This document shows, piece by piece, positions 50,885 through 59,269 of a DNA stretch of 64,000 nt. The stretch spans positions 1 through 64,000 of the forward strand of contig JADLHO010000118.1 of NCBI GenBank assembly GCA_020848735.1, in the 5' to 3' direction. This DNA comes from Planctomycetota bacterium (lineage in GTDB: Bacteria; Planctomycetota; UBA1135; UBA2386). Every line of letters begins with the position of its first letter. The stretch's first letter is position 1. The position numbers and the translations under genes are program-made. The notes beneath the pieces are model-generated. The model was not told the origin of the DNA. It saw nothing but the letters and a program-made list of their open reading frames with translations, and did not search any database.

Positions 50885-52294
50885 TCAGGAGATCGGTCCG
50901 AGGTGCTCGGCGACTTCGGTCGTCGAACCCTTGATCGCCGGCACGAGCCCGGCGAGGGCGCCGAGCAGGCTGACGCCGAGGATAAGCCAGAGCTCCTCGA
51001 CCGCGAAGGCCGCCGGGTCCACCGGGACGTTGATCCGGGCCGCGATCGCCTCCCCCAGCGCGGCGGCGGCGCCGTGGCAGAGCAGGACCCCGAGCAGCGC
51101 TCCCAGCGCGGTCACCACCGCGGCTTCGAGCACGATGATGCCGAGGATCTGTCCGCGCCGCGCCCCGAGCGCCCGCATGATCGCGATCTCGCGGCGGCGC
51201 TCGTTCATCGTGTTGTAGAGCGCGACGAGGACGCCCGCGGCGGCCACCGCGATGACGAGCCACGCGACGATGCGCAGGACGTCCGCGACGTTGCCGACCA
51301 GCGCGAGCAGCTTCGCCACCTCGATGTGCGGCCAGGCGACCTGGGCGTCGCTGCGGACCTGGAAGTCCCGGCGCAGCCAGTTGGCGGCCAACGGATGCCG
51401 GGCGTCGAGCACGATCGCCGAGAGCAGGAGCTGGTCGATCGTCGCCTTCGCGTCGGGTTCGCCACCCGGCGCGACCTGCAGCGGGTCGTGGTCGTCGAGC
51501 GAGAAGAACAGGCTGAGCGGGACGAAGATCGAGCGATCGATCGGCGTGCCCGTCGCGGCGAGCACGCCGACGACGTCGGTCTGCGCCTCTTCGTGCACGT
51601 GCGCGCCGGGCTCGTCCTGGCCGTGCACCGGGACGATCACGCCGCCGACATCGAGGCCGAGCGTGCGTGCGACCTCGGCACCGATCACGGCCTTGCACCA
51701 CGGTGCGGGCAGGACGTCGTGCGCATGGTCGTGCGCCGCCTCGCCCGGCGCGTGCACGTGCGCGTGCTCGCTCGCCGCGTCCGGGTCGTTGCGCTTCGCG
51801 ACGTAGCCCTCGGCGAAGGCGAGCAGATCCTCGTGCGCGAACTTCCACGCCTTGCCGCGCGCGAATTCCAGGGTGCGCGGCCGCCCGGCGGCGTCCCTGC
51901 CGCGCGCGAACTGCGTGAACATCTCCTCGGTCGTGCCGATGACCGGGAAGCCGCCGTAGCTGTCGCCGCGCGCCTGGGGGATCGCGTAGCGCACGCCGTA
52001 CTTCTTGTGCAGCGCGCCTTCGCGCAGCTCGCGATAGACGCCGAGCGGCACGACGCCCGGTGCGGAATCGAGGTTGAGCACCGTGCTCAGCACGATCTGG
52101 AGCGCCGAGCCCTGCTTGGGCCCGACGATCGCGTCGTAGCCGGCGAGGCTCTGCTTGTAGCGATCCTCGACCTGGGCGAGCAGCAACCAGATCGCGGCGA
52201 CGAGGCCGGTGCCGAGGGCGACGGAGAACGCGGTGAGCGCGCTCGAGAGCTTCCGCACGCGCAGGTTGCGCAGGCTGATCGACGCGACGTTCAC
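50885..52294 (-). CDS. MacB/FtsX-type ABC transporter permease with His-rich extracytoplasmic loop
   Basis: ISLRNLRVRKLSSALTAFSVALGTGL; C-terminal FtsX domain YNTMNERRREIAIMRALGARRGQI; loop SEHAHVHAPGEAAHDHAHD. GTGA overlap with the ATPase gene. Confidence 0.88.
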   Translation of the reverse strand: MNVASISLRNLRVRKLSSALTAFSVALGTGLVAAIWLLLAQVEDRYKQSLAGYDAIVGPKQGSALQIVLSTVLNLDSAPGVVPLGVYRELREGALHKKYGVRYAIPQARGDSYGGFPVIGTTEEMFTQFARGRDAAGRPRTLEFARGKAWKFAHEDLLAFAEGYVAKRNDPDAASEHAHVHAPGEAAHDHAHDVLPAPWCKAVIGAEVARTLGLDVGGVIVPVHGQDEPGAHVHEEAQTDVVGVLAATGTPIDRSIFVPLSLFFSLDDHDPLQVAPGGEPDAKATIDQLLLSAIVLDARHPLAANWLRRDFQVRSDAQVAWPHIEVAKLLALVGNVADVLRIVAWLVIAVAAAGVLVALYNTMNERRREIAIMRALGARRGQILGIIVLEAAVVTALGALLGVLLCHGAAAALGEAIAARINVPVDPAAFAVEELWLILGVSLLGALAGLVPAIKGSTTEVAEHLGPIS

Positions 52295-52956
52295 GAGGCC
52301 TCCCGCAGGGTCTTCAGGTCGATCGTGCGCTGCATGAGCCGCGCGCTCTCGGGATCGTGCGTCACCATGACGACGGTCCGACCCTCGTCGCGCGCGATCT
52401 CGAGCAGCATCTCGAGCACCCGGGTGCCCGTCTCGCGGTCCTGGTTGCCGAGCGGCTCGTCGGCGAGCACCAGCTCCGGCTCGTGGATCAAGGCGCGGCA
52501 CATCGCGACCCGCTGCTGCTGCCCGATGGAGAGCTCGCGCGGCCGGTGCGCGAGGCGGTCGCCGAGGCCGACCCGCTCGAGGAGCTCCTGGGCCCGCGCG
52601 CGATGCCTCGCGTCGGCACGCCCGCCGAACACCGCACCGAGCATCACGTTCTCGAGCGCGGTGAAGGGCTGCAGCAGGTTGAAGGTCTGGAACACGATGC
52701 CGACGTGTCGCGCCCGGAAGCGGTCGAGACCGCCCTCGCTGAGCGTCGCGAGGTCCGTGCCGCAGACCGCGACCGTGCCGCTCGTCGGCCGCTGGATCCC
52801 GGCGATGACGTTGAGCAGCGTGGTCTTGCCGCAGCCCGAACGCCCCATGAGCGCGAGTTGCTCGCCGGGCGCGACGCGCAGTTCGCGGACCGAGCACGCG
52901 AGCACGGTCTCGGCACCGCGCCGGTATTCCTTGCGGAGGTCGTGGATCTCGATCAT
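52291..52956 (-). CDS. ABC transporter ATP-binding protein (LolD/MacB type)
   Basis: Walker A GRSGCGKTTLLN, signature LSIGQQQRVAMCRAL, Walker B LVLADEP, H-loop VTHD. Confidence 0.94.
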   Translation of the reverse strand: MIEIHDLRKEYRRGAETVLACSVRELRVAPGEQLALMGRSGCGKTTLLNVIAGIQRPTSGTVAVCGTDLATLSEGGLDRFRARHVGIVFQTFNLLQPFTALENVMLGAVFGGRADARHRARAQELLERVGLGDRLAHRPRELSIGQQQRVAMCRALIHEPELVLADEPLGNQDRETGTRVLEMLLEIARDEGRTVVMVTHDPESARLMQRTIDLKTLREAS

Positions 52957-52963
52957 CGGCTCG

Positions 52964-54124
52964 TCAGGAGGGCGCGCAGGATACGGGGCCTCCGGCCCCC
53001 CGGTCAGTCCGGGCTCGGTGACGCTCCAACCAGGTGAGCTCGCGAACGATGCCAGCGACGAGATCGCGCTCGGGACGCCAGGCGGGGTCGAACACCGACC
53101 AGGTGTAGGTCTCGACCTCCAGCAGGGGCGCCTCGCGCGGCAGGGCCGCGAGCACCCGCTGCAACTCCGCCTGCGTCGAGCCGAGCACGCCCCGGTCGTC
53201 CCAGAACAACGGCACGTGGAAGTGCGTGCGGATGCGGCGCGCGGTCTCGAACTCACGCCGGCGCTGCCGCACCTCGCCGAGGTCGAGCGCGCGGAGTCGA
53301 CCGTCGTCCGCGACGGTCTGGTGGAGGTAGCGCGGCTCGTCGAACGCGAGCAGCAGGTCGAGTGCGGCCCCGTCCCGGAGTTCCAGGCAGCTCGACACCT
53401 GGAGCTTCGCGATCGCGACGTCGCGCGCGTGCAGGCTCGCGAGGGCGAAGAGCGCATCCTCGCCGACCACGGCCAGATGACAGAGATCCACGCAGACCCC
53501 GAGGTGGCGGCGCAGCAGCGCCTCGTCCTCGCTGCGCGCGAACACGCGCCCTTCGAGGAAGTCCGCCGTGTCGATCACGCGCTCGAGCAGGCAACAGGGC
53601 TCGGGCTCGAGCGCGAGCACCGCGACGACGCCGTGCTCCGCCTCGATCCGCGCCAACGCGCGAGCCGCCGCACGGAGTTGCTCCGCCATCGCGTCGAGAT
53701 CACCGCGGCCGAAACCGAGCGGCAGCGTCGAGAGCGGAACGGTCGTCCCCGGCGGCACGAGCTGGGCCACCGCGCGCGCCGCGTCGAGCGTGTAGCCGAG
53801 ACGGCGCGGATCCGCCCAATCCGGGCGATAGACCGCCGCCTTGACGACCGGCGCATGGAAGCCGCCGTACGGGAACACGTTGAGGGTCGCGATGCGCAAC
53901 CGCTCGCGCGCGAGCGCCTCGCGCACCCGATCGCATGCGGCGCGGTCGTGGGCCAGTGCCGCGGCGGTCGCCGCGGTCCACCACACCCCGAGCGGGAACC
54001 CGTCGCCTCCGCCGGGGAACGCGCGGGCCACGGCCGCCGACGGCCCGGCGAGCACTCCCAGCCACTCCTCGAGCGACTCGGCGGGATGCACGTTCCCGCA
54101 GTAGGTGATCGTCGGTGGGCTCAC
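52964..54124 (-). CDS. EboE-like TIM-barrel protein (metabolite traffic protein EboE family)
   Basis: TITYCGNVHPAESLEEWLGVL...LRIATLNVFPYGGFHAPVVKAAVYRPDWADPRRLGYTLDAA...LALEPEPCCLLE...VCVDLCHLAV. GTG start inferred. Confidence 0.75.
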   Translation of the reverse strand: MSPPTITYCGNVHPAESLEEWLGVLAGPSAAVARAFPGGGDGFPLGVWWTAATAAALAHDRAACDRVREALARERLRIATLNVFPYGGFHAPVVKAAVYRPDWADPRRLGYTLDAARAVAQLVPPGTTVPLSTLPLGFGRGDLDAMAEQLRAAARALARIEAEHGVVAVLALEPEPCCLLERVIDTADFLEGRVFARSEDEALLRRHLGVCVDLCHLAVVGEDALFALASLHARDVAIAKLQVSSCLELRDGAALDLLLAFDEPRYLHQTVADDGRLRALDLGEVRQRRREFETARRIRTHFHVPLFWDDRGVLGSTQAELQRVLAALPREAPLLEVETYTWSVFDPAWRPERDLVAGIVRELTWLERHRARTDRGAGGPVSCAPS

Positions 54125-54173
54125 GGCGCGCGCAGAGTCGGTCGCGCGCACGCCGCGCGCAAGGGCGCGCTGC

Positions 54174-56189
54174 TCAGCCGAGCTCGAGGATGCGCTTGTA
54201 GAACGGCGGGACCGCCCGCGGGTCGTCCGTCATCATCACGTGCTTGTCGAGCCAGTCCGGGGCGCGCTTGTCCTGCACCATCACCTTGAACTGACGGCGC
54301 ATCGACTCCCAGTACGGCTCGTTCCCGTGCTGCCCGAAGAACACCACGGGGGACATCTCGATCACGCCCAGCTTCATGTCGGTCATCGTCAGACCGATCT
54401 CCTCGAGCGTGCCGAGTCCGCCGGTGCAGAAGATCTGGAAGCTGGCGATCTCGAACCAGCGCTGGCGGTTGTGCCGGCTGCTGTCCTGGAAGCACTGGTA
54501 GAAGTCGGCGTCCTTGTTGGTCGCCTGGTCGACGGTCTCGATGTAGTTCGCGCCGACGAGCAAGCCGAGGTCGTGCGCGATCACGCTGGCCTGCTGCATC
54601 GCGCCGGGTCCGCCACCGGTCAGGATCGCGAGGTTGTCGCCGAAGAGTCCCTTCAGGCTGGTGAGCAGCTCACGCAGCTTCGCATCGTCGACCGCGGTGA
54701 GCGGCCGGGCCGAACCGTAGATCGCGATGACCAGCGCGTTCTGGAACCGCGCCTCGAGGTGCGGCTGGAGGAAGTAGCCGCGCAGCCCGCGGAAGGTGTG
54801 CACCGCGAGATGGCCCCAGTCCTCGTTGCACCAGAACACCTCGACGCCCAGCGCCGCGTAGTCCGCGAGCCGCGCCTGGTCCTTCGCGGAGAGGAAGGGC
54901 CCGTGCTCGAAGCTCGCGCGGCGGAAGACGATCCGCGCGATGCGCCGATCGATCGCCGCCTTGCAGAGCTCGACGTGCTCGATCAGGTTCGGGAAGTAGC
55001 CGAGCAGCACCGTGGAGCGGGCACCGAGCGGGATCTCCGAGAGCACGCTCGTGCCGAAGATCGGCAGCGGATCGTTGGAGTAGTCGCGCGTCGCGCGCAG
55101 CTTCTCGATGCGATCGCCGTTGCCGTTGGGCGAGTGCCAGACCAGCCGCGGCGCCTCGCCGCGCGCGATCGCATCCCAGTCGTCGACGACCGCGACGAAG
55201 CGGTCGAAGTAGCCGCCGTGCACCGCGGTCTGCAGACGATCGAAGAGCGCCAGCGTGGCGTCGAAGGTGACCTTCTGCCGGAGCTCCGCCGGCGTGCCCT
55301 TGGGCAACACGACCGGGAAGACCCGGACCGCGGGTTCGACGGCCTGGGCCTCGTAGACCCGCGCGCTCACCGAGGGATTGACGATCGTCTCCTGCGAGCA
55401 GTTCGTGAACTCGAGGAACACGCGCGTGCCGCGCGTCCGGACCGGATCGAGCACGATCGCCTGCAGGTGCTTGCCGAGCTGCCCGGGCTCGCGGTCGAGC
55501 ACCACGTAATGACGGTGCAGGAACATCGAGCACGACGTGATGACCCCCTGGCCGGGCTCCATCACGACGTTCTCGACGTCGCGCGCGACCTGCATGCGGT
55601 TCAGCACGCTCCGCCCCTCGGCGCTCGCGAGGATCGTCAGGACGTCGTCGCGGGTCAGCGGCCGCGTCAGGTCGTAGACCCGGCGATGCGTGCGGATCGT
55701 GAAGCGACCGCGCTCGTCGATCGAGTAGGCCGCCGGCAGTTGCAGCGCGCCCTCGCGGATGGCGTCGAGGATCCCGCGGGAGTCGAGCCGCCGCTCCTCC
55801 GGGCAGAACACGAGGCGTCCGATCCGCAGGCCGGGCACCACCGCATCGTGGAGGTACTTGCCGACGTCGTACCCGGGGATGGCGACCTCGAGACGCGCCC
55901 GGAACTGCGCGGCGCCGCGCTCGATCGCGATCGGCGAGGTCGGCGTCAGGTCGATGCCGATGCGTGCGATGCGGCTGCGGGAGGCAAGGACGAGTTCCTT
56001 CTCGCGCCCGGCGACCATGCGTTGGAAGCCGGCCTCCAACGGGATGCGCACCTCGACTTCGCAGCGGTTGGTTTCGCAGGAGAGGACGCGCGCGACGACG
56101 CCGTCGTCGGTCTGCGGCGTCACGTGGACGGGTGCGGTCAACGGTGGGCTCGTCGGTGCGAGGATGCGCTTGGTCGCGGTCACGGTCAT
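54174..56189 (-). CDS. Large protein with unknown N-terminal region and C-terminal LOG-family (lysine decarboxylase-like Rossmann) domain
   Basis: C-terminal VIAIYGSARP...NLAILTGGGPGAMQQASVIAHDLGLLVGANY...FEIASFQIFCTGGLGTLEEIGLTMTDMKLG; about 450 aa N-terminal region unrecognised. Confidence 0.75.
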   Translation of the reverse strand: MTVTATKRILAPTSPPLTAPVHVTPQTDDGVVARVLSCETNRCEVEVRIPLEAGFQRMVAGREKELVLASRSRIARIGIDLTPTSPIAIERGAAQFRARLEVAIPGYDVGKYLHDAVVPGLRIGRLVFCPEERRLDSRGILDAIREGALQLPAAYSIDERGRFTIRTHRRVYDLTRPLTRDDVLTILASAEGRSVLNRMQVARDVENVVMEPGQGVITSCSMFLHRHYVVLDREPGQLGKHLQAIVLDPVRTRGTRVFLEFTNCSQETIVNPSVSARVYEAQAVEPAVRVFPVVLPKGTPAELRQKVTFDATLALFDRLQTAVHGGYFDRFVAVVDDWDAIARGEAPRLVWHSPNGNGDRIEKLRATRDYSNDPLPIFGTSVLSEIPLGARSTVLLGYFPNLIEHVELCKAAIDRRIARIVFRRASFEHGPFLSAKDQARLADYAALGVEVFWCNEDWGHLAVHTFRGLRGYFLQPHLEARFQNALVIAIYGSARPLTAVDDAKLRELLTSLKGLFGDNLAILTGGGPGAMQQASVIAHDLGLLVGANYIETVDQATNKDADFYQCFQDSSRHNRQRWFEIASFQIFCTGGLGTLEEIGLTMTDMKLGVIEMSPVVFFGQHGNEPYWESMRRQFKVMVQDKRAPDWLDKHVMMTDDPRAVPPFYKRILELG

Positions 56190-56426
56190 CGGCAGGTTCC
56201 TGGATGCGCCGATGGGACCGAAGCCACGGGATCGACCTCACGCCCTGCCCAACACGACCCTGCCCCTGCCCGGACGATCCCGTCTTGGGACGCACGACCC
56301 ACGATCCGCGCGCGCCGCGGCCTGGGCTCTGCGCCCCCGCATCCCGCGCACTCGGCGCCGAGACGGGAGATCGACCGATCCGAAGGACCTGCGCCCGACC
56401 CGGAAGGGGCGAGTGCGAAAGTCAAA

Positions 56427-56464
56427 CGCGACCTGCGCCAGCCTTTCGGCTGGCGCAGGTCGCG
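56427..56464 (-). terminator. Strong hairpin downstream of tRNA-Gly, terminator-like
   Basis: Perfect 17-bp stem CGCGACCTGCGCCAGCC/GGCTGGCGCAGGTCGCG with a 4-nt loop; on the minus strand followed by TTTGACTTT. Confidence 0.75.
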
Positions 56465-56468
56465 TCGT

Positions 56469-56543
56469 TGGAGCGGGTGATGAGGCTCGAACTCACGACC
56501 CTCACGTTGGCAACGTGATGCTCTACCACTGAGCTACACCCGC
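56469..56543 (-). tRNA. tRNA-Gly(GCC)
   Basis: GCGGGTGTAGCTCAGTGGTAGAGCATCACGTTGCCAACGTGAGGGTCGTGAGTTCGAGCCTCATCACCCGCTCCA on minus; anticodon GCC; encoded CCA. Confidence 0.96.
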
Positions 56544-56660
56544 GGGTGTGAGGACGAGAACGTGTAGGGACTTCGTCCACCCGACGCAAGTACGATTTCG
56601 ACCCTCCTGGGCCTGGACCTGAACCCCTCTTGGCCTTCGTCTGCAAGACCACTCGCCTCG

Positions 56661-58490
56661 ATGAACCCCCGGCCCGTCCGCAACTTCGCCGATCTCGTCC
56701 GACGTTCCGCCGAGCGCTTCGGGGACGCGGTGTTCCTCGAGCGACGCGACGGCCGCGGCGGCGAGCCGACGAGCTTCCGCGCCCTGCTCGACGACGTGCG
56801 CAAGCTCGCCGCAGGCCTCGCCGCGCTGGGCATCCGGAAGGGTGACCGCATCGGGCTCATCGCCGAGAACCGCCGCGAGTGGCTGGTCGCCGACCTCGCC
56901 TGCGCGTGGCTCGGCGCCGCCGACGTGCCGCGCGGCACCGACACCACGCCGGCGGAGCTCGCCTTCCTGCTCACCCACGGCGGCTGCCGCTTCGCCTTCG
57001 TCGAGACGAACAAGGTCGCGCGCGAGCTGCGCAAGCTGCGCGCCTCGCTGCCGCAGCTCGAGATGCTCTGCGTGATGGCGGAACGGAGCGACGACGCGGA
57101 GACCCTCGACTTCGACACCGTGCGGAGCCGGGGCGAGGACTGGCTCGCCGCGCGACCGGGTGAGCTCGAGGCGCTCGCCGACGCCGTCGGCGAGGACGAC
57201 GTGCTCACCGTGATCTACACGAGCGGCACGACGGCGAACCCGAAAGGCGTCACGCTCACGCACGGCAACCTCCTCGAGAACATCCGCATGGTCGAGGAGG
57301 TGCTCGAGTTCGACCCCAACGACCGCGCGATCTCCGTGCTGCCCTCGTGGCACAGCTACGAACGCATCATGGACTACGTGCTGCTCTGGGCCGGCAGCAA
57401 GCTCGTCTATTCCGACCGCCGACGGATCAAGGACGACCTGCGCGCGGTCCGACCGACGATCTTCGTCGCGGTGCCGCGGCTCTGGGAGGTGATCCACGAC
57501 GGAATCGTCGGCCACTGCCGCAAGCAGTCGGGGCTGCGCCGTCGCCTGCTCGAGTTCGTCCTATCGAACTGCCGTCGGATCGGAGCCGGGCGCGCGGGCT
57601 TCGTGCACCGCGCGCTCCACCGCGTGTTCGCCCGCTCGATCCTGCCGCGCTTCCTCGAGGCGACCGGTGGACGACTGCGCATCGCGGTCTCCGGCGGTGG
57701 ATCGCTGCCCGCGCACGTCGACGAGTGCCTGCTCGGCATGGGCATCCCGCTGCTCAACGGCTACGGCCTCACGGAGACGAGCCCCGTCGTCGCGGTGCGG
57801 CGGCCTTCGGACAACTGCGCCTACACCATCGGCCCACCGGTGCCGCGCACGCTCTGCGAGATCCGCGACGAGGCCGGTCAGGTGGTGCCGCAGGGCAAGG
57901 TCGGGGTGATCTGGATCAAGGGCCCGCAGGTCATGCGCGGCTATTGGCGGAACGACGAGCAGACCGCGCAGGTGCTCGTCGGCGGCTGGTTCAACAGCGG
58001 CGATCTCGGCTGCTGGACCGAGCGCGGTCACCTGCGCATCACGGGTCGCGCGAAGGACACGATCGTGCTCGCGGGTGGCGAGAACGTCGAACCCGAACGG
58101 CTCGAGACGCAGATCAAGACCTCGCCGCTCATCGAGCAGGTCATCGTGCTGGGCCAGGACCAGAAGACGCTCGGGGCCCTGATCGTCGCGAACCTCGAGT
58201 GCCTCGCGCAGGAACTCGCGGAGACGGGTTGGGATCTGCGCGACGGAGTGCTGCGCGGCGAGGCCGTGCAGCGTCGCTTCCGCACCGAACTCGATCGTCT
58301 CGTCACGCGGGAGGCGGGCTTCCGCGGCCTCGAGCGCATCGCGCAGTTCCGCGTGCTCGCCGAGCCGATGACGGCCGAGAACGGTCTGCTCACGCAGACG
58401 ATGAAGCTGCGACGGCACGCCGTCGTGGAACGCTATCGGCCGCTGATCGACGAGCTGTTCGGCGGCCAGGCTGCGGACGGCGAAGGCTGA
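56661..58490 (+). CDS. Long-chain acyl-CoA synthetase (AMP-dependent synthetase/ligase)
   Basis: VIYTSGTTANPKGVTLTHGN, LPSWHSYERIMDYVLLWAGSKLVYS, LNGYGLTETSPVVAVR, GWFNSGDLGCWTERGHLRITGRAKDTIVLAGGENVEPERLE. Confidence 0.93.
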   Translation: MNPRPVRNFADLVRRSAERFGDAVFLERRDGRGGEPTSFRALLDDVRKLAAGLAALGIRKGDRIGLIAENRREWLVADLACAWLGAADVPRGTDTTPAELAFLLTHGGCRFAFVETNKVARELRKLRASLPQLEMLCVMAERSDDAETLDFDTVRSRGEDWLAARPGELEALADAVGEDDVLTVIYTSGTTANPKGVTLTHGNLLENIRMVEEVLEFDPNDRAISVLPSWHSYERIMDYVLLWAGSKLVYSDRRRIKDDLRAVRPTIFVAVPRLWEVIHDGIVGHCRKQSGLRRRLLEFVLSNCRRIGAGRAGFVHRALHRVFARSILPRFLEATGGRLRIAVSGGGSLPAHVDECLLGMGIPLLNGYGLTETSPVVAVRRPSDNCAYTIGPPVPRTLCEIRDEAGQVVPQGKVGVIWIKGPQVMRGYWRNDEQTAQVLVGGWFNSGDLGCWTERGHLRITGRAKDTIVLAGGENVEPERLETQIKTSPLIEQVIVLGQDQKTLGALIVANLECLAQELAETGWDLRDGVLRGEAVQRRFRTELDRLVTREAGFRGLERIAQFRVLAEPMTAENGLLTQTMKLRRHAVVERYRPLIDELFGGQAADGEG

Positions 58491-59269
58491 GCCTCGCGGG
58501 CACCGACGGCGATCGCGTCGGGGAGTCCATCGCCCGAATCCGGGGTGTCCGCGATCCACCGCACGACGTCGTCGATCGCATCGGAAACGGCTGCCCTGAG
58601 TTCGACGCCGCGTGCGAGCCGCGCCGCGATGCCGCTCGCGAGGGCGCAGCCGGTGCCGTGCACCGGCCCGCGACGGAGCCGCGCGTGTGCGAACTCACGC
58701 CGCGCCTGCCGCGAGTGGAGCACGTCGATCGCGAGCTCCCCGTCGCCGTGACCGCCTTTCACCAGCACGGCCTCGGCGCCGCGCGCGAGCAGCGCCGCGG
58801 CACCGGCGTCGTGCTCCAATCCGGTGAGCGCCGCGAGCTCCGGCAGATTGGGAGTGAGGATCGCGCCGAGCGGGACGAGCTCGCCGACGAGCGCGCGCGC
58901 GACCGCGGCGGCCTCGCGCGGCCCACCGCCCGCGGTGGCGGAGAGGACCGGGTCGACGACGAGCGCCGGGCGAGGTGACGGCAGCCCCGCGTACCAGGAC
59001 GCGATCACGGCGACGGTCGCCGCGTCGGCGCAGAGCCCGAGCTTGATCGCGTGCGGGACGCCCTCGCGCCGGATCGCATGCAGCATCGCGATCAGCACAC
59101 CGGGATCGGTGGCGTTCGCCGCGACGAAGCCCGTGCGACCTTGCACCGTGAGACAGGTCGGTGCGAGCGCCGGCGACAGACCGAGGCGATGCGCGACCCG
59201 CAGGTCGAGCGCGAGACCGGCGCCGCCGGTCGGGTCGATCCCGGCGAGGACGGCCAGCCGCGCGCTCAT
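58433..59269 (-). CDS. thiD: Hydroxymethylpyrimidine/phosphomethylpyrimidine kinase
   Basis: LAGIDPTGGAGLALDLRV, IKLGLCADAATVAVIA, VVDPVLSATAGG, ILTPNLPELAAL, VLVKGGHGDGE, RGPVHGTGCALASGIAARLARG. Confidence 0.9.
   Translation of the reverse strand: MSARLAVLAGIDPTGGAGLALDLRVAHRLGLSPALAPTCLTVQGRTGFVAANATDPGVLIAMLHAIRREGVPHAIKLGLCADAATVAVIASWYAGLPSPRPALVVDPVLSATAGGGPREAAAVARALVGELVPLGAILTPNLPELAALTGLEHDAGAAALLARGAEAVLVKGGHGDGELAIDVLHSRQARREFAHARLRRGPVHGTGCALASGIAARLARGVELRAAVSDAIDDVVRWIADTPDSGDGLPDAIAVGAREAQPSPSAAWPPNSSSISGR

Noticed and set aside
50903-54289. 1128-aa plus-strand ORF
   Set aside because: Antisense to ABC permease, ATPase and EboE-like genes; R/D/E/H-rich composition typical of GC-driven shadow frames.
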